A stretch of 64,000 nt of DNA from Paenibacillus xylanivorans (GCF_001280595.1 NZ_LITU01000083.1:344621-408620); one strand, 5' to 3'. Positions 52,080 to 60,369 are shown, numbered from the stretch's first letter. Notes: generated from the letters alone by a model not told the origin. Numbers and translations are program-made.

Positions 52080-52118
52080 TTTTAATCACGCCTGGCAACT
52101 CCTTTTCAAGACTACAAC

Positions 52119-52156
52119 ATCCCTTCCGCAGCGCATATGCGAAAGGGATTTTTGCT
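52119..52156 (+). terminator. Terminator formed by the right repeat
   Basis: ATCCCTT pairs with AAGGGAT across an inner CGCA/TGCG stem, followed by TTTTTGCTGTTTTCT. It would end the transcript of the last element gene and insulate dacB from element transcription. Confidence 0.8.
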
Positions 52157-52163
52157 GTTTTCT
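52119..52163 (+). repeat. Right copy of the 45-bp element-flanking direct repeat
   Basis: Same 45 bases as 6698-6742 with G-to-A at two positions. It restores the ytfJ-terminator-like hairpin 75 bp before dacB. Sequence outside the copies shows no continued similarity, so the repeat ends are sharp. Confidence 0.85.
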
Positions 52164-52172
52164 AACACTGGG

Positions 52173-52201
52173 ACATACTTCGGGTTGTCCAGACATAAGC
52201 T
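52173..52201 (+). promoter_or_regulatory. Possible sigma-E-type promoter of dacB
   Basis: ACATAC (52173-52178) and CATAAGCT (52194-52201), separated by 15 bp, resemble the mother-cell sigma-E consensus. The dacB operon is under sigma-E in Bacillus subtilis. The match is approximate. Confidence 0.35.
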
Positions 52202-52237
52202 AGTACAAGATTCCAAGCGACCCGGAGGAATGAATCG

Positions 52238-53425
52238 ATGCGAAAAATAATGAAATTTATGGCATGTATGCTGGTACCCTTGTTCCTGTTTCCCTCATTT
52301 GGGCTTGCTGAAGCCCAGGGAACAATACCCGGCCCTTCAACCCATGCGCAAAGCGCTGCTCTCATTGACGTGACATCGGGCCGAATATTGTACAGCAAAG
52401 ATGGGGATAAGGAACTCCGAATTGCCAGCTTGACCAAAATCATGACGGCAATTGTAGCGATTGAACACGGTAAACTGAATGACAAAGTAAAAGTGACTTC
52501 CTCGGCGTTTGCCAAAGAAGGATCATCCATCTATCTCAAGCTGGGTGAAGAAATGACGCTGGAAAACATGCTGTATGGGCTAATGCTGCGATCAGGCAAC
52601 GATGCGGCCTCGGCAATTGCTGAACATGTCGGTGGATCTGAAGAAGGATTTGTCCTGTTAATGAACAAAAAGGCAGAGCAAATTGGTTTGACCCATTCTC
52701 ATTTTATGAATCCTCACGGACTTGACGCCGATGGACATTATTCCACTGCGAATGATCTGGCACGTTTAACCGCGTATGCGCTCAAGAATCCGGTATTCAA
52801 ACGTATTGTAGCGACAGAGAACAAGTCTGCCCCCAATCCAAATGAGAGCTGGGATTACTCCTGGCAAAACAAAAATAAAATGCTGCGACTGTACGAGGGA
52901 GCCGACGGCGTAAAGACAGGATATACCAAGAAGGCATTTCGCTGTCTGGTCAGCTCTGCTACTCGCAATGGTCAACAACTTGCTGCGGTAACCCTGAACG
53001 ACGGCGATGACTGGAATGATCATGCGCGTATGCTAGATTTCGGCTTTGAAAATTTCCCTTTGGTGGAAATTGCAAAAAAAGAACAGCCTGTACAGAACAC
53101 GGATGTGGTTACAGGCCGCGGGTTCACTTATCCTCTGGCGAAGAGTGAGACATCCTCATTGACGAAAAAGCTGATTTTACACGAAAACCGTGTCCAGGAG
53201 AATACAGAGGGTGATGCAAAATCGACAGATCCTTCTTTTGGACTGGCTGGCCGAATTGATATGCAGCTTGACGGTAAACTTGTGGGTTCAATACCTGTGT
53301 ATCGCAAAGGAAGTTATATTCCGCCGGAGCCGAAGACAGAGGATGCAACTCTGGGGGGAATCGGTGAAATTTCGACTTGGGCTTCCGCATGGCGTGCAGT
53401 ATTAAGCCAGTTGTTATCTCCATAA
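52238..53425 (+). CDS. dacB: D-alanyl-D-alanine carboxypeptidase (spore cortex PBP5*-like)
   Basis: Low-molecular-weight penicillin-binding protein that trims pentapeptides, in this synteny during spore cortex synthesis. A signal peptide covers about residues 1-26 (FMACMLVPLFLFPSFGLAEA). Active-site motifs are SLTK (Ser64, Lys67), SGN in LRSGNDAAS and KTG in VKTGYTKKA. The C-terminus has the usual beta-rich stem and an amphipathic end. ATG 52238 follows CGGAGGAA. spmA and spmB follow, as in Bacillus. Naming as dacB rather than dacF rests mainly on that neighbourhood. Confidence 0.88.
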   Translation: MRKIMKFMACMLVPLFLFPSFGLAEAQGTIPGPSTHAQSAALIDVTSGRILYSKDGDKELRIASLTKIMTAIVAIEHGKLNDKVKVTSSAFAKEGSSIYLKLGEEMTLENMLYGLMLRSGNDAASAIAEHVGGSEEGFVLLMNKKAEQIGLTHSHFMNPHGLDADGHYSTANDLARLTAYALKNPVFKRIVATENKSAPNPNESWDYSWQNKNKMLRLYEGADGVKTGYTKKAFRCLVSSATRNGQQLAAVTLNDGDDWNDHARMLDFGFENFPLVEIAKKEQPVQNTDVVTGRGFTYPLAKSETSSLTKKLILHENRVQENTEGDAKSTDPSFGLAGRIDMQLDGKLVGSIPVYRKGSYIPPEPKTEDATLGGIGEISTWASAWRAVLSQLLSP

Positions 53426-53516
53426 TCTAAATCGACAAGACAAAATGATATGCTCGTTTTGTTCCTCTTGTTCCTTCGAAATAAAAAGATAATGCAGTTG
53501 AGGGGAGGGTTATCCT

Positions 53517-54143
53517 TTGATCAATTTAATCTGGCTTCTCATGATTGTTATCGGCTTTGCTTTTGCAGCTGCACAGGGCAAAATTGAAGTCGTTACGCAG
53601 GCGGCTTTCGATGGAGCAGCAACGGGTGTAACGGTATGTTTTGGGCTGATCAGTGTGCTCGTGTTCTGGATGGGTATGATGAAAATGGCTGAGGATGCCG
53701 GGCTGCTGGGCCGGATTGCAAAACTCCTGGGTCCGGTTGTTGGCTTTTTATTCCCAGATGTTCCGCGAAATCATCCAGCCATGGGCTACATTTTATCCAA
53801 CATGAGTGCTAATCTGCTTGGCCTCGGCAATGCGGCTACCCCAATGGGGATCAAAGCCATGCAGCAGCTGCAAGAACTGAATCCGGATAAACAGACCGCG
53901 TCCCCTGCCATGTGCACGTTGCTGGCTTTGAATACAGCGAGTATCACCATTATTCCGACAACCCTCATAGCCATTCGTCTTAATTATCATTCCGCGAATG
54001 CCACGGAAATTGTAGGCACAACGTTAATGGCAACCATTGTTGCGACATTTGCAGCCATCGTGGCGGATCGCTGGTACCGAAGCAGGGCGCTTCACAGGCC
54101 GCCGCGTGTACATAAAAGTGACAATCCCGGTATGAAAGGATGA
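53517..54143 (+). CDS. spmA: Spore maturation protein A
   Basis: Integral membrane protein (208 residues) of the nucleoside recognition/Gate family, needed with SpmB for spore core dehydration. Several membrane segments are visible (LIWLLMIVIGFAFAAAQG, VTVCFGLISVLVFWMGMM). The conserved LLGLGNAATPMGIKAMQQLQ region follows, and an NTASITIIPTTLIAIR segment is near the C-terminus. TTG 53517 is used, with GGGGAGGG upstream. It is six bases before spmB and in the dacB operon. Confidence 0.92.
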   Translation: MINLIWLLMIVIGFAFAAAQGKIEVVTQAAFDGAATGVTVCFGLISVLVFWMGMMKMAEDAGLLGRIAKLLGPVVGFLFPDVPRNHPAMGYILSNMSANLLGLGNAATPMGIKAMQQLQELNPDKQTASPAMCTLLALNTASITIIPTTLIAIRLNYHSANATEIVGTTLMATIVATFAAIVADRWYRSRALHRPPRVHKSDNPGMKG

Positions 54144-54149
54144 GTAGCG

Positions 54150-54683
54150 TTGTTAACCTTCATCAACTGGATTTCCGTCTGGGCCATTCCGGTTATTATC
54201 GCGTTTGTTCCATTATATGCGTTTACCAAAAAGGTCCCGGTATACGAATCCTTTGTTGATGGGGCCAAAGATGGATTCTCTACGGCAATCAGCATTATTC
54301 CCCATCTGGTAGGCATGATGGTAGCGATCAGTGTATTCCGTGCTTCCGGTGCACTGGATTATGTGATTAGTCTGATCGCTCCACTCGTATCCTGGATGGG
54401 GATTCCTGGAGAAGTATTGCCGCTTGGTATTTTGCGTCCTTTGACCGGGACAGGCTCGCTCGCCTTTACGACAGATCTGATCAAAACCTATGGTCCCGAC
54501 TCTATGATTGGCCGCATGGCCTCCACGATTCAAGGGAGTACGGATACAACCCTATATGTATTGACAGTTTATTTTGGAGCCGTAGGCATACGCAATGGTC
54601 GCTATGCCCTCAAAGTCGGGTTGTTTTCTGATGTGGTTGGTTTTATTGCTGCTTTGGTCATTTGTTTGATAGTATTTGGTTAA
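54150..54683 (+). CDS. spmB: Spore maturation protein B
   Basis: Partner of SpmA, 177 residues, nucleoside-recognition-domain membrane protein. Visible motifs are PVYESFVDGAKDGFSTAISI, LVGMMVAISVFRASGALDYV and GSLAFTTDLIKTYGPDS, with QGSTDTTLYVLTVYFGAVG near the C-terminus. TTG 54150 follows AAAGGATGA. It closes the dacB-spmA-spmB sporulation operon. Confidence 0.92.
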   Translation: MLTFINWISVWAIPVIIAFVPLYAFTKKVPVYESFVDGAKDGFSTAISIIPHLVGMMVAISVFRASGALDYVISLIAPLVSWMGIPGEVLPLGILRPLTGTGSLAFTTDLIKTYGPDSMIGRMASTIQGSTDTTLYVLTVYFGAVGIRNGRYALKVGLFSDVVGFIAALVICLIVFG

Positions 54684-54747
54684 AAATATGCCCTCTCCTT
54701 CCGATATACGAATTATGCTAGAATGATAGCGGAGGAGAGTGAGAACC

Positions 54748-55566
54748 ATGCAAAAGAGTTGGAAACGAATGCTCCGCTTTGGAATCTCGGGGATGCTTGC
54801 CATTGCATTGCTTGCAGGACAGGCGGGGTTGGCCGCGGCTCAAGCCGTTAATACGATTCATTTTACGGGTTACTTCGATAAACAACTACGTGCTCAGCTG
54901 GCCGTTTCAGCGGATTCTTTTCCGGTTGTGAATGTACGTCTGGTCAAGCAGGATGAACCCGATACGGTATATTATGATGTGGGTACATCAATACTGATCT
55001 CCAAGGATGAGGTTCTTACGAACTATCATGTCGTTCAGGATTTTGCTGAACTGTCTAAAGGGGATGAAGGCATACTGACTGTAGCAAGCCCAGGTCAGCT
55101 GGACAAGCCGGTTAAAGCCAAAATCATTAAAACAGATCCGGTGACAGATATGGCACTGCTGAAGCTGGACAAAGAAATCGATGCACAACCGGTGACGTTT
55201 GCTAATGCGAAAGATAATCAAATTGTCTATACCATCGGCTTTCCTAAAAATTCCGCCGGGGAACTTGTGCTGTTGGACGAAGGTTTCCCTTCAACTTACA
55301 ATACAATCGCCAAGAGCCGAGTGTTTAATTCACAAGATTCGGATGTTCCAGGCAAGAAGGGCATTGGCAGCATCGTAAAATCAGTGGCACAAGGTAATTC
55401 AGGTGGTCCTGTTCTGGATCAGAACAATCGGGTTATTGGCATGATGACCTTTGTATACGGAGGACGTACTTATTTTATTACTTCCAAAACGCTGCAATCC
55501 TTCATTAAAGAAAGTGCAACCCCTGCGAAAAAACAGGTCGTTGTTGCTGGAAAAGTAGCCAATTAA
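54748..55566 (+). CDS. Secreted trypsin-like serine protease (S1C/HtrA-type, no PDZ)
   Basis: A 272-residue protein with an N-terminal signal peptide (LAIALLAGQAGLAAAQA). The catalytic triad reads His in LTNYHVV, Asp in TDMALLKL and Ser in AQGNSGGPVLDQ. No PDZ domain follows, unlike HtrA. ATG 54748 is used with GGAGGAGAG upstream; GTG 54739 lies within that site. It stands alone between spmB and rluB with its own terminator, and is not part of the Bacillus subtilis order. Substrate unknown. Confidence 0.85.
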   Translation: MQKSWKRMLRFGISGMLAIALLAGQAGLAAAQAVNTIHFTGYFDKQLRAQLAVSADSFPVVNVRLVKQDEPDTVYYDVGTSILISKDEVLTNYHVVQDFAELSKGDEGILTVASPGQLDKPVKAKIIKTDPVTDMALLKLDKEIDAQPVTFANAKDNQIVYTIGFPKNSAGELVLLDEGFPSTYNTIAKSRVFNSQDSDVPGKKGIGSIVKSVAQGNSGGPVLDQNNRVIGMMTFVYGGRTYFITSKTLQSFIKESATPAKKQVVVAGKVAN

Positions 55567-55609
55567 CCTTATTCACATTGCGTGGTTACATACGGCTGAA
55601 AGTGAATGG

Positions 55610-55659
55610 GCTCACCTTAACGCTCCTGATGTACACAGGAAGTGAGAGGTGAGCTTTTT
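55610..55659 (+). terminator. Terminator after the serine protease gene
   Basis: GCTCACCT (55610-55617) and AGGTGAGC (55647-55654) form a perfect eight-base stem with a partly structured loop, followed by TTTTT. Confidence 0.85.
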
Positions 55660-55776
55660 GGCTTAAAATCATAGCTAAATGCAGCTCAAAAGGTGTTTAC
55701 AACCCCTGCGTTAACAAAATCGATGGATTATCCTTGTGATTTCCGGTCTTGATGGGTATCATTAGTGTGAGGTGAC

Positions 55777-56535
55777 ATGACAAACATGGAAAGATTACAA
55801 AAAATTATCGCACAGGCAGGCATTGCATCCCGTCGCAAGAGTGAGGAATTGATCCTGTCCGGCAAAGTAGAAGTTAACGGGGAGGTCGTAACCGAACTGG
55901 GTACGAAAGCGAACCCCGAAGAGGATATGATTACGGTTAATGGTAAACCGATCCGCAGTGAAAAGAAAGTGTACATGATGTTGAACAAACCGAAAGGTGT
56001 TATCACAAGTGCTTCAGACCCGGAAGGTCGGAAAATTGTATCCGATTATCTTAAAGGTGTCAAAGAACGTGTGTATCCCGTTGGTCGTCTGGATTATGAC
56101 ACAGAAGGCTTGCTGATTTTGACCAATGATGGGGAATTTGCTCATTTACTGACGCATCCGAAGCATCACGTACCGAAGACGTACCTGGCAACCGTTAAAG
56201 GGGTTCCACACGGTACTGCCCTGGAGAAATTAAAGACAGGCATTATGCTGGATGATGGTATGACAGCTCCTGCAGAGGTTGAGTACAAGGATGTGGACAC
56301 CGCAGGAAATGAAGCTGTAATCTCCATCACGATTTACGAAGGGCGTAACCGTCAGGTTAGACGTATGTTCGAGGCGATTAACCATCCGGTAACACGTTTG
56401 AAGCGGATCTCGTTTGGTGGTATTTTGCTGCAAAACCTGAAACGGGGACTGACACGCAATCTGACCAAAGAAGAAGTGAACAACCTGATTACGCTCGCAA
56501 AATCAGAACCCGCCAAAAAAATGAAAAAAAGGTAA
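55777..56535 (+). CDS. rluB: 23S rRNA pseudouridine synthase RluB family
   Basis: Isomerises a uridine of 23S rRNA to pseudouridine. An N-terminal S4 RNA-binding domain (LQKIIAQAGIASRRKSEELI) is followed by the RsuA-type catalytic domain. The catalytic Asp is in VGRLDYDTEGLLILTNDG, and EGRNRQVRRMFEAI is near the C-terminus. The length of 252 residues is normal. ATG 55777 follows GAGGTGAC; ATG 55786 is an alternative. The placement just before resA is the same as in Bacillus. Confidence 0.93.
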   Translation: MTNMERLQKIIAQAGIASRRKSEELILSGKVEVNGEVVTELGTKANPEEDMITVNGKPIRSEKKVYMMLNKPKGVITSASDPEGRKIVSDYLKGVKERVYPVGRLDYDTEGLLILTNDGEFAHLLTHPKHHVPKTYLATVKGVPHGTALEKLKTGIMLDDGMTAPAEVEYKDVDTAGNEAVISITIYEGRNRQVRRMFEAINHPVTRLKRISFGGILLQNLKRGLTRNLTKEEVNNLITLAKSEPAKKMKKR

Positions 56536-56571
56536 TGTGAGGACACATAATTTTCATAAAAGCGCCGCAGT

Positions 56572-56594
56572 TTTGTGACGAAATTCGCTATAAT
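56572..56594 (+). promoter_or_regulatory. Candidate ResD-responsive promoter of resA
   Basis: TTTGTGAC (56572-56579), similar to described ResD sites (TTTGTGAAT-like), lies ten bases before TATAAT (56589-56594). No -35 box is evident, consistent with an activator-dependent promoter for resABC. The leader to resA is about 190 bases. Confidence 0.45.
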
Positions 56595-56651
56595 TGTTCA
56601 TAGGATGTTCACAGTTGTCCGAGACCGTTATATGCGAATGCTAGTCACTCA

Positions 56652-56767
56652 AGCATTTTGCATAAATCCCCGGAGCGACTTTCAATCAGCAAGAGTTAGA
56701 TCGAAATGGTGTTATTCGTCTAATTCTTGTACCCGGGAGCGTTTAGAATCAAATTATGCAAAATGCT
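56652..56767. repeat. Inverted repeat in the resA leader
   Basis: AGCATTTTGCATAA (56652-56665) and TTATGCAAAATGCT (56754-56767) are perfect 14-base inverted arms, 88 bases apart, spanning the resA leader. They could form a long-range RNA stem sequestering the region just before the resA ribosome-binding site. Confidence 0.6.
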
Positions 56768-56788
56768 GAATTAAAAGGGGAGCAGCAC

Positions 56789-57316
56789 ATGGGCAAATCA
56801 AGAAGAGCGGTGCAAATCGTCATTTTGTTATTGATCCTGGTGTTGGGCGGATATGCGATTACTACATCGGTATCCGGCTCGAATGGCAAGCCAAAAGAAG
56901 GGGATAAGGCTCCTTCTTTTGAACTGCTGGGCCTGGATGGACAAGTTCATACGTCTGAGGAATACAAAGGCAAAGCCATGGTAATCAACTTCTGGGGAAC
57001 ATGGTGTGAGCCTTGTGTCAAAGAGATGCCTGCACTTCAAGCGCAAGCGGACAAATGGAAGGACCAGGGTGTTCAATTTGTTGGTATCAATGTTGGGGAA
57101 GACCAGATGACCGTGGAAAATTTTGTTCAACAGGTGGGCGTTACGTTTCCGATTATGCTCGACCGTGACAAAAACTCGATCCGGGATTTTGGCATATCTC
57201 CGATGCCAACGACATTTTTTGTCTCCGACACGGGTAAAATATCCACCATTCATATCGGTCAACTAGACTTGGACACGCTTGACGCTCAAATTTCACAACT
57301 GGCGAAACAGCCCTGA
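56789..57316 (+). CDS. resA: Thiol-disulfide oxidoreductase ResA
   Basis: Membrane-anchored extracytoplasmic thioredoxin-like protein that reduces the haem-binding Cys pair of apocytochrome c before haem attachment. A signal anchor lies at residues about 8-27 (AVQIVILLLILVLGGYAI). The active site is WCEPC in VINFWGTWCEPCVKEMP, and the cis-Pro loop is SPMPTTFFV. ATG 56789 follows AAAAGGGGAG; the longer frame from 56756 lacks such a site. Followed at 14 bp by resB. Confidence 0.95.
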   Translation: MGKSRRAVQIVILLLILVLGGYAITTSVSGSNGKPKEGDKAPSFELLGLDGQVHTSEEYKGKAMVINFWGTWCEPCVKEMPALQAQADKWKDQGVQFVGINVGEDQMTVENFVQQVGVTFPIMLDRDKNSIRDFGISPMPTTFFVSDTGKISTIHIGQLDLDTLDAQISQLAKQP

Positions 57317-57330
57317 CAGGAGGTCTAGTC

Positions 57331-59004
57331 GTGTTCCAAAATACGAAGTGTGAGTGCGGACACCAGAATCCGGTGGGCACTGTGCTGTGTGAAGCATGCG
57401 GCAAGCCACTGCTGGAGGCCGAGGTCAAATCGGATGAAGTATTAGAAATGCGTTATGATGGCATGGCGCGTCGTTCGCAGCGTACGAATCCCAAAATTAT
57501 TGATCGCATATGGAACTTTTTCTCATCGGTCAAAATTGCAGTTTACATGATTGTGTTTACGCTTGTAGGTTCCATGCTGGGCACGATCTATCCACAAGAA
57601 AGTACGTTTCTGAACATTGATCCATCCGTATATTACAAGGAAACATACGGTCAGCTGGGTCATATCTATTATCTGCTGGGTCTGTCCCATACATACGAAT
57701 CCTGGTGGTTTATTTTGCTACTGGTGCTGATCGGTGCTTCATTGGTCATATGCAGTCTTGACAGGGTCCTTCCACTATACAAAGCGTTGAACAAACAGAA
57801 AATACGTAAACACATGCAGTTTCTTACACGCCAGCGTCTGGTGTACCAAGGTTCCATAGATGAGGCATCAGAAGACTGGATTAAGAAAGCGGTTACGCCA
57901 CTTAAAAAGAAAGGTTATCGAGTACACACCGAGGGTACTGCATTACTGGCTGAGAAACAGCGATTCAGTCGCTGGGGGCCTTATGTCATTCATATCGGAT
58001 TGATTATCTTTCTGCTGGCTGTTCTTGCTCGGGGAATTCCCGGCCTGAATCTGGATGAGCATGTTGCATTTCCCGAAGGGGAGATCAAGAAAATCCCGAA
58101 CACGTCCATGTATTTGAAGAATGAACAGTTTAATGTTGAATTTTACAATGAAGATGAAGTGCCGGAACAATTTCGTAATCTGAACAAAACCGTTCCAAAA
58201 CTGTTTGAAACCAAGGTGGTATTGTACGAATGTACGGCAGATTGCTCGGATCCTTCGAAAAAACCTCAGTTGTCCGAGGTGGACCGACATGATGTTCGAG
58301 TGAACCATCCACTGAATTACAACGGGTTGAAAGCGTATCAGTTTGATTATGATCTGACGCCAACGATTCGTTCGGTAACGCCTGATCTGGTCAATTCTCA
58401 GACGGGGGAGAAGTACGGAGCAATCCAAATTGCCATGGTGGATACGCAGCGAACGTTTGAAGCAGGCCCCTATAGTCTGACTGTAAAAGAAAAATATATG
58501 GATTTTGGACTGGATGAAAATGGAGAGCCCAAATCAAAGTCCCCTTCGCCTAATGCGCCTGCCTTTCTATTTAACATCAAGGGGCCCGATTTACCAGAAG
58601 AGGGAATGCAGTACTTGTATTTTGCGAAGCAGATAGATAAACAGCGTTTTCAGCAGGACGCAATTAACAAACAGCTGAATGGAGGAGAAATTCCTTTGCA
58701 GCTAGAGGTTGACAGCATGGATAAGGTTGACATTATTCAATCCGTAAGTTACCTCAATATACGTATTGATAAGGCTATGCCTTTTGTATGGATTGGAGCA
58801 GGAATCGTCATGCTGGGTCTGGTTATGGGCTTCTACTGGCACCACCGACGTATTTGGATTCGGATTGATGATGGACAGCTCACCTTAGGCGGCCATACGA
58901 ACAAAAACTGGTTTGGCTTCAGGCGTGAGATTGCAGCCGTGTTAAAACATATGAATGTGGAAGTGGATGAGAAGTCGTTGGATAACGGGGGGAACCAAAC
59001 ATGA
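57331..59004 (+). CDS. resB: Cytochrome c biogenesis protein ResB
   Basis: Membrane component that with ResC transports and attaches haem to apocytochrome c. The N-terminus has a four-Cys zinc-ribbon-like segment (CECGHQNPVGTVLCEACG), an addition seen in Paenibacillus-type proteins. Membrane segments include KIAVYMIVFTLVGSMLGTIY, WWFILLLVLIGASLVICSL, GPYVIHIGLIIFLLAVLA and AGIVMLGLVMGFYWH. A large extracytoplasmic domain lies between the last two. GTG 57331 follows GGAGG. The 557 residues match the family. The stop overlaps resC by four bases. Confidence 0.94.
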   Translation: MFQNTKCECGHQNPVGTVLCEACGKPLLEAEVKSDEVLEMRYDGMARRSQRTNPKIIDRIWNFFSSVKIAVYMIVFTLVGSMLGTIYPQESTFLNIDPSVYYKETYGQLGHIYYLLGLSHTYESWWFILLLVLIGASLVICSLDRVLPLYKALNKQKIRKHMQFLTRQRLVYQGSIDEASEDWIKKAVTPLKKKGYRVHTEGTALLAEKQRFSRWGPYVIHIGLIIFLLAVLARGIPGLNLDEHVAFPEGEIKKIPNTSMYLKNEQFNVEFYNEDEVPEQFRNLNKTVPKLFETKVVLYECTADCSDPSKKPQLSEVDRHDVRVNHPLNYNGLKAYQFDYDLTPTIRSVTPDLVNSQTGEKYGAIQIAMVDTQRTFEAGPYSLTVKEKYMDFGLDENGEPKSKSPSPNAPAFLFNIKGPDLPEEGMQYLYFAKQIDKQRFQQDAINKQLNGGEIPLQLEVDSMDKVDIIQSVSYLNIRIDKAMPFVWIGAGIVMLGLVMGFYWHHRRIWIRIDDGQLTLGGHTNKNWFGFRREIAAVLKHMNVEVDEKSLDNGGNQT

Positions 59005-60263
59005 GTTTATTGGATTTCAGCAGCGACGCATTTATCGTATCTTTTTTTCTATACTGTGCTGCATTTATGTTATATGGCGTTGCCGTCATGGGAAAGAAAT
59101 GGAGTAATCGTGACCCGCAAGCTCATGTAGAACGCTGGGGAAAGCGAGCCTTTGTTGCATCAACTGTTGCATTAGCTGCACATCTCATCTTTTTTGGTAC
59201 ACGCTGGGCTGGGGCAGGTCATATTCCGGTAAGTAATATGTATGAATTTATGAGCTTTCTATCCATGATGATTATGGTGGCATTTATCGTAGTCTACGCA
59301 ATCTATCGTAAGTCTTTGCTGGGACTATTCGCATTGCCACTAACCATCATTATTATGGCTTATGCAGCCGTATTTCCTCAGGAAGTACAGCCGCTGATCC
59401 CTGCTTTGCAGTCGATATGGCTCAAAATCCACGTAACCTTGGCAGCGCTTGGTGAAGCGTTCTTCGCCGTCGGCTTTGCTGCGGGATTCATGTACTTGTT
59501 ACGTACAGTCGATTTCAGTGGCAAGGATAAGTCATCCAGACGCCAGCGTGGGTGGGTTGAGTTTACGTTAATCACTATCGTTGTTGTTGTCGGGTTTATC
59601 GGGTCGGTATTTGCTTTCCGTGCATCCGGATATGAGGCGGTTTTTGTTAAGCAAACCACTAGCATTGACACAGAGGTACAGGAAAATAGTACAATAGAGA
59701 AAGTGATTTATCGCATGCCTCCTATTTTTGCACCTTATGATAGCGAAGTGGAGAGCATAAAACCGTTTCTTGGCATGAAGGAACCTTTGCTTGAGACGCC
59801 TTCCTGGATGAACGGAGTTAATGCTGGACGTAAACTGAATACGGTAGTCTGGTCGTTGATTGTAGGGCTGCTCTTATATGGACTTATTCGTTTGATTGTA
59901 AGAAGACCGCTTGGACAAGCTCTGCAACCGATGCTGGATGGCATTGATGCGGATGATCTGGATGAGATTAGTTATCGCGCAATTGCTATCGGGTTCCCTA
60001 TTTTTACCTTGGGCGCATTAATTTTCGCCATGATCTGGGCCCAGATTGCTTGGAGCCGCTTCTGGGGATGGGACCCCAAAGAGGTGTGGGCACTGATAAC
60101 ATGGTTATATTATAGTGTGTACCTGCATTTGCGTTTGTCCAGAGGCTGGCAGGGCCGCAAGTCTGCCTGGCTTGCAGTACTTGGATTTTTGGTCGTAATG
60201 TTTACGCTCGTTGGTGTGAATTTGATCATCGCCGGGTTGCATTCTTACGCAGGAGCAGACTAG
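59001..60263 (+). CDS. resC: Cytochrome c biogenesis protein ResC (CcsA family)
   Basis: Haem-handling membrane protein with the Trp-rich motif of the CcsA/CcmF family, here RFWGWDPKEVWALITWLYY. It has about eight membrane segments, and conserved His residues as axial haem ligands (TWSIWLKIHVTLAAL-like segment and IIAGLHSYAGAD at the C-terminus). ATG 59001 overlaps the resB stop (ATGA). 420 residues. A terminator follows, so resABC forms one transcript with resDE under its own promoter as well. Confidence 0.94.
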   Translation: MSLLDFSSDAFIVSFFLYCAAFMLYGVAVMGKKWSNRDPQAHVERWGKRAFVASTVALAAHLIFFGTRWAGAGHIPVSNMYEFMSFLSMMIMVAFIVVYAIYRKSLLGLFALPLTIIIMAYAAVFPQEVQPLIPALQSIWLKIHVTLAALGEAFFAVGFAAGFMYLLRTVDFSGKDKSSRRQRGWVEFTLITIVVVVGFIGSVFAFRASGYEAVFVKQTTSIDTEVQENSTIEKVIYRMPPIFAPYDSEVESIKPFLGMKEPLLETPSWMNGVNAGRKLNTVVWSLIVGLLLYGLIRLIVRRPLGQALQPMLDGIDADDLDEISYRAIAIGFPIFTLGALIFAMIWAQIAWSRFWGWDPKEVWALITWLYYSVYLHLRLSRGWQGRKSAWLAVLGFLVVMFTLVGVNLIIAGLHSYAGAD

Positions 60264-60319
60264 GACAGGTCGTTTCGTTTTCGTGAAGTTCCGGAGAGAA
60301 ATCCATGAAACATATATGT

Positions 60320-60347
60320 AAGCCCCTGCTTCAATAGGGGCTTTCAA
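60320..60347 (+). terminator. Terminator after resC
   Basis: AAGCCCCT (60320-60327) and AGGGGCTT (60336-60343) form a perfect eight-base stem followed by TCAAAT; the T-run is short, so readthrough to resD is likely. Confidence 0.6.
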
Positions 60348-60351
60348 ATAT

Positions 60352-60369
60352 TGTTCGCCAGATCGAACA
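60352..60369. promoter_or_regulatory. Inverted repeat upstream of resD
   Basis: TGTTCG (60352-60357) and CGAACA (60364-60369) are perfect arms with a six-base spacer, 44 bp before resD. The order is the reverse of a LexA box. It might be an operator for resDE, but no regulator can be named. Confidence 0.4.

Larger units (their letters stand above)
6743..52118 (+). mobile_element. Headless phage-tail-like (F-type tailocin-like) element
   Basis: About 45.4 kb between two copies of a 45-bp direct repeat, inserted between ytfJ and dacB in an otherwise conserved gene order. It carries lysis genes (holin, amidase, lytic transglycosylase), a tail module (tube, frameshifted chaperone, tape measure, distal and hub proteins), a large fibre region, glycosyltransferases and two sigma factors. 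No capsid, portal, terminase, protease, sheath, replication gene, integrase or transposase is recognisable. A single tube protein with no sheath points to a flexible, siphovirus-like tail. Alternatives are a decayed prophage remnant, which is less likely because the tail and fibre genes are intact and promoters are well kept, or a tail-derived delivery device with a non-killing role. Confidence 0.8.

Noticed and set aside
6743..52118. Integrase, transposase or diversity-generating retroelement
   Set aside because: I looked for recombinase or reverse transcriptase motifs in all frames of reasonable length and saw none.
56575..56769. Plus-strand frame of 64 codons upstream of resA
   Set aside because: It covers the putative resA promoter and leader inverted repeat; no ribosome-binding site or family.
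60352..60369. LexA box upstream of resD
   Set aside because: Arms are in the order GTTCG-N6-CGAAC, the inverse of the LexA consensus.
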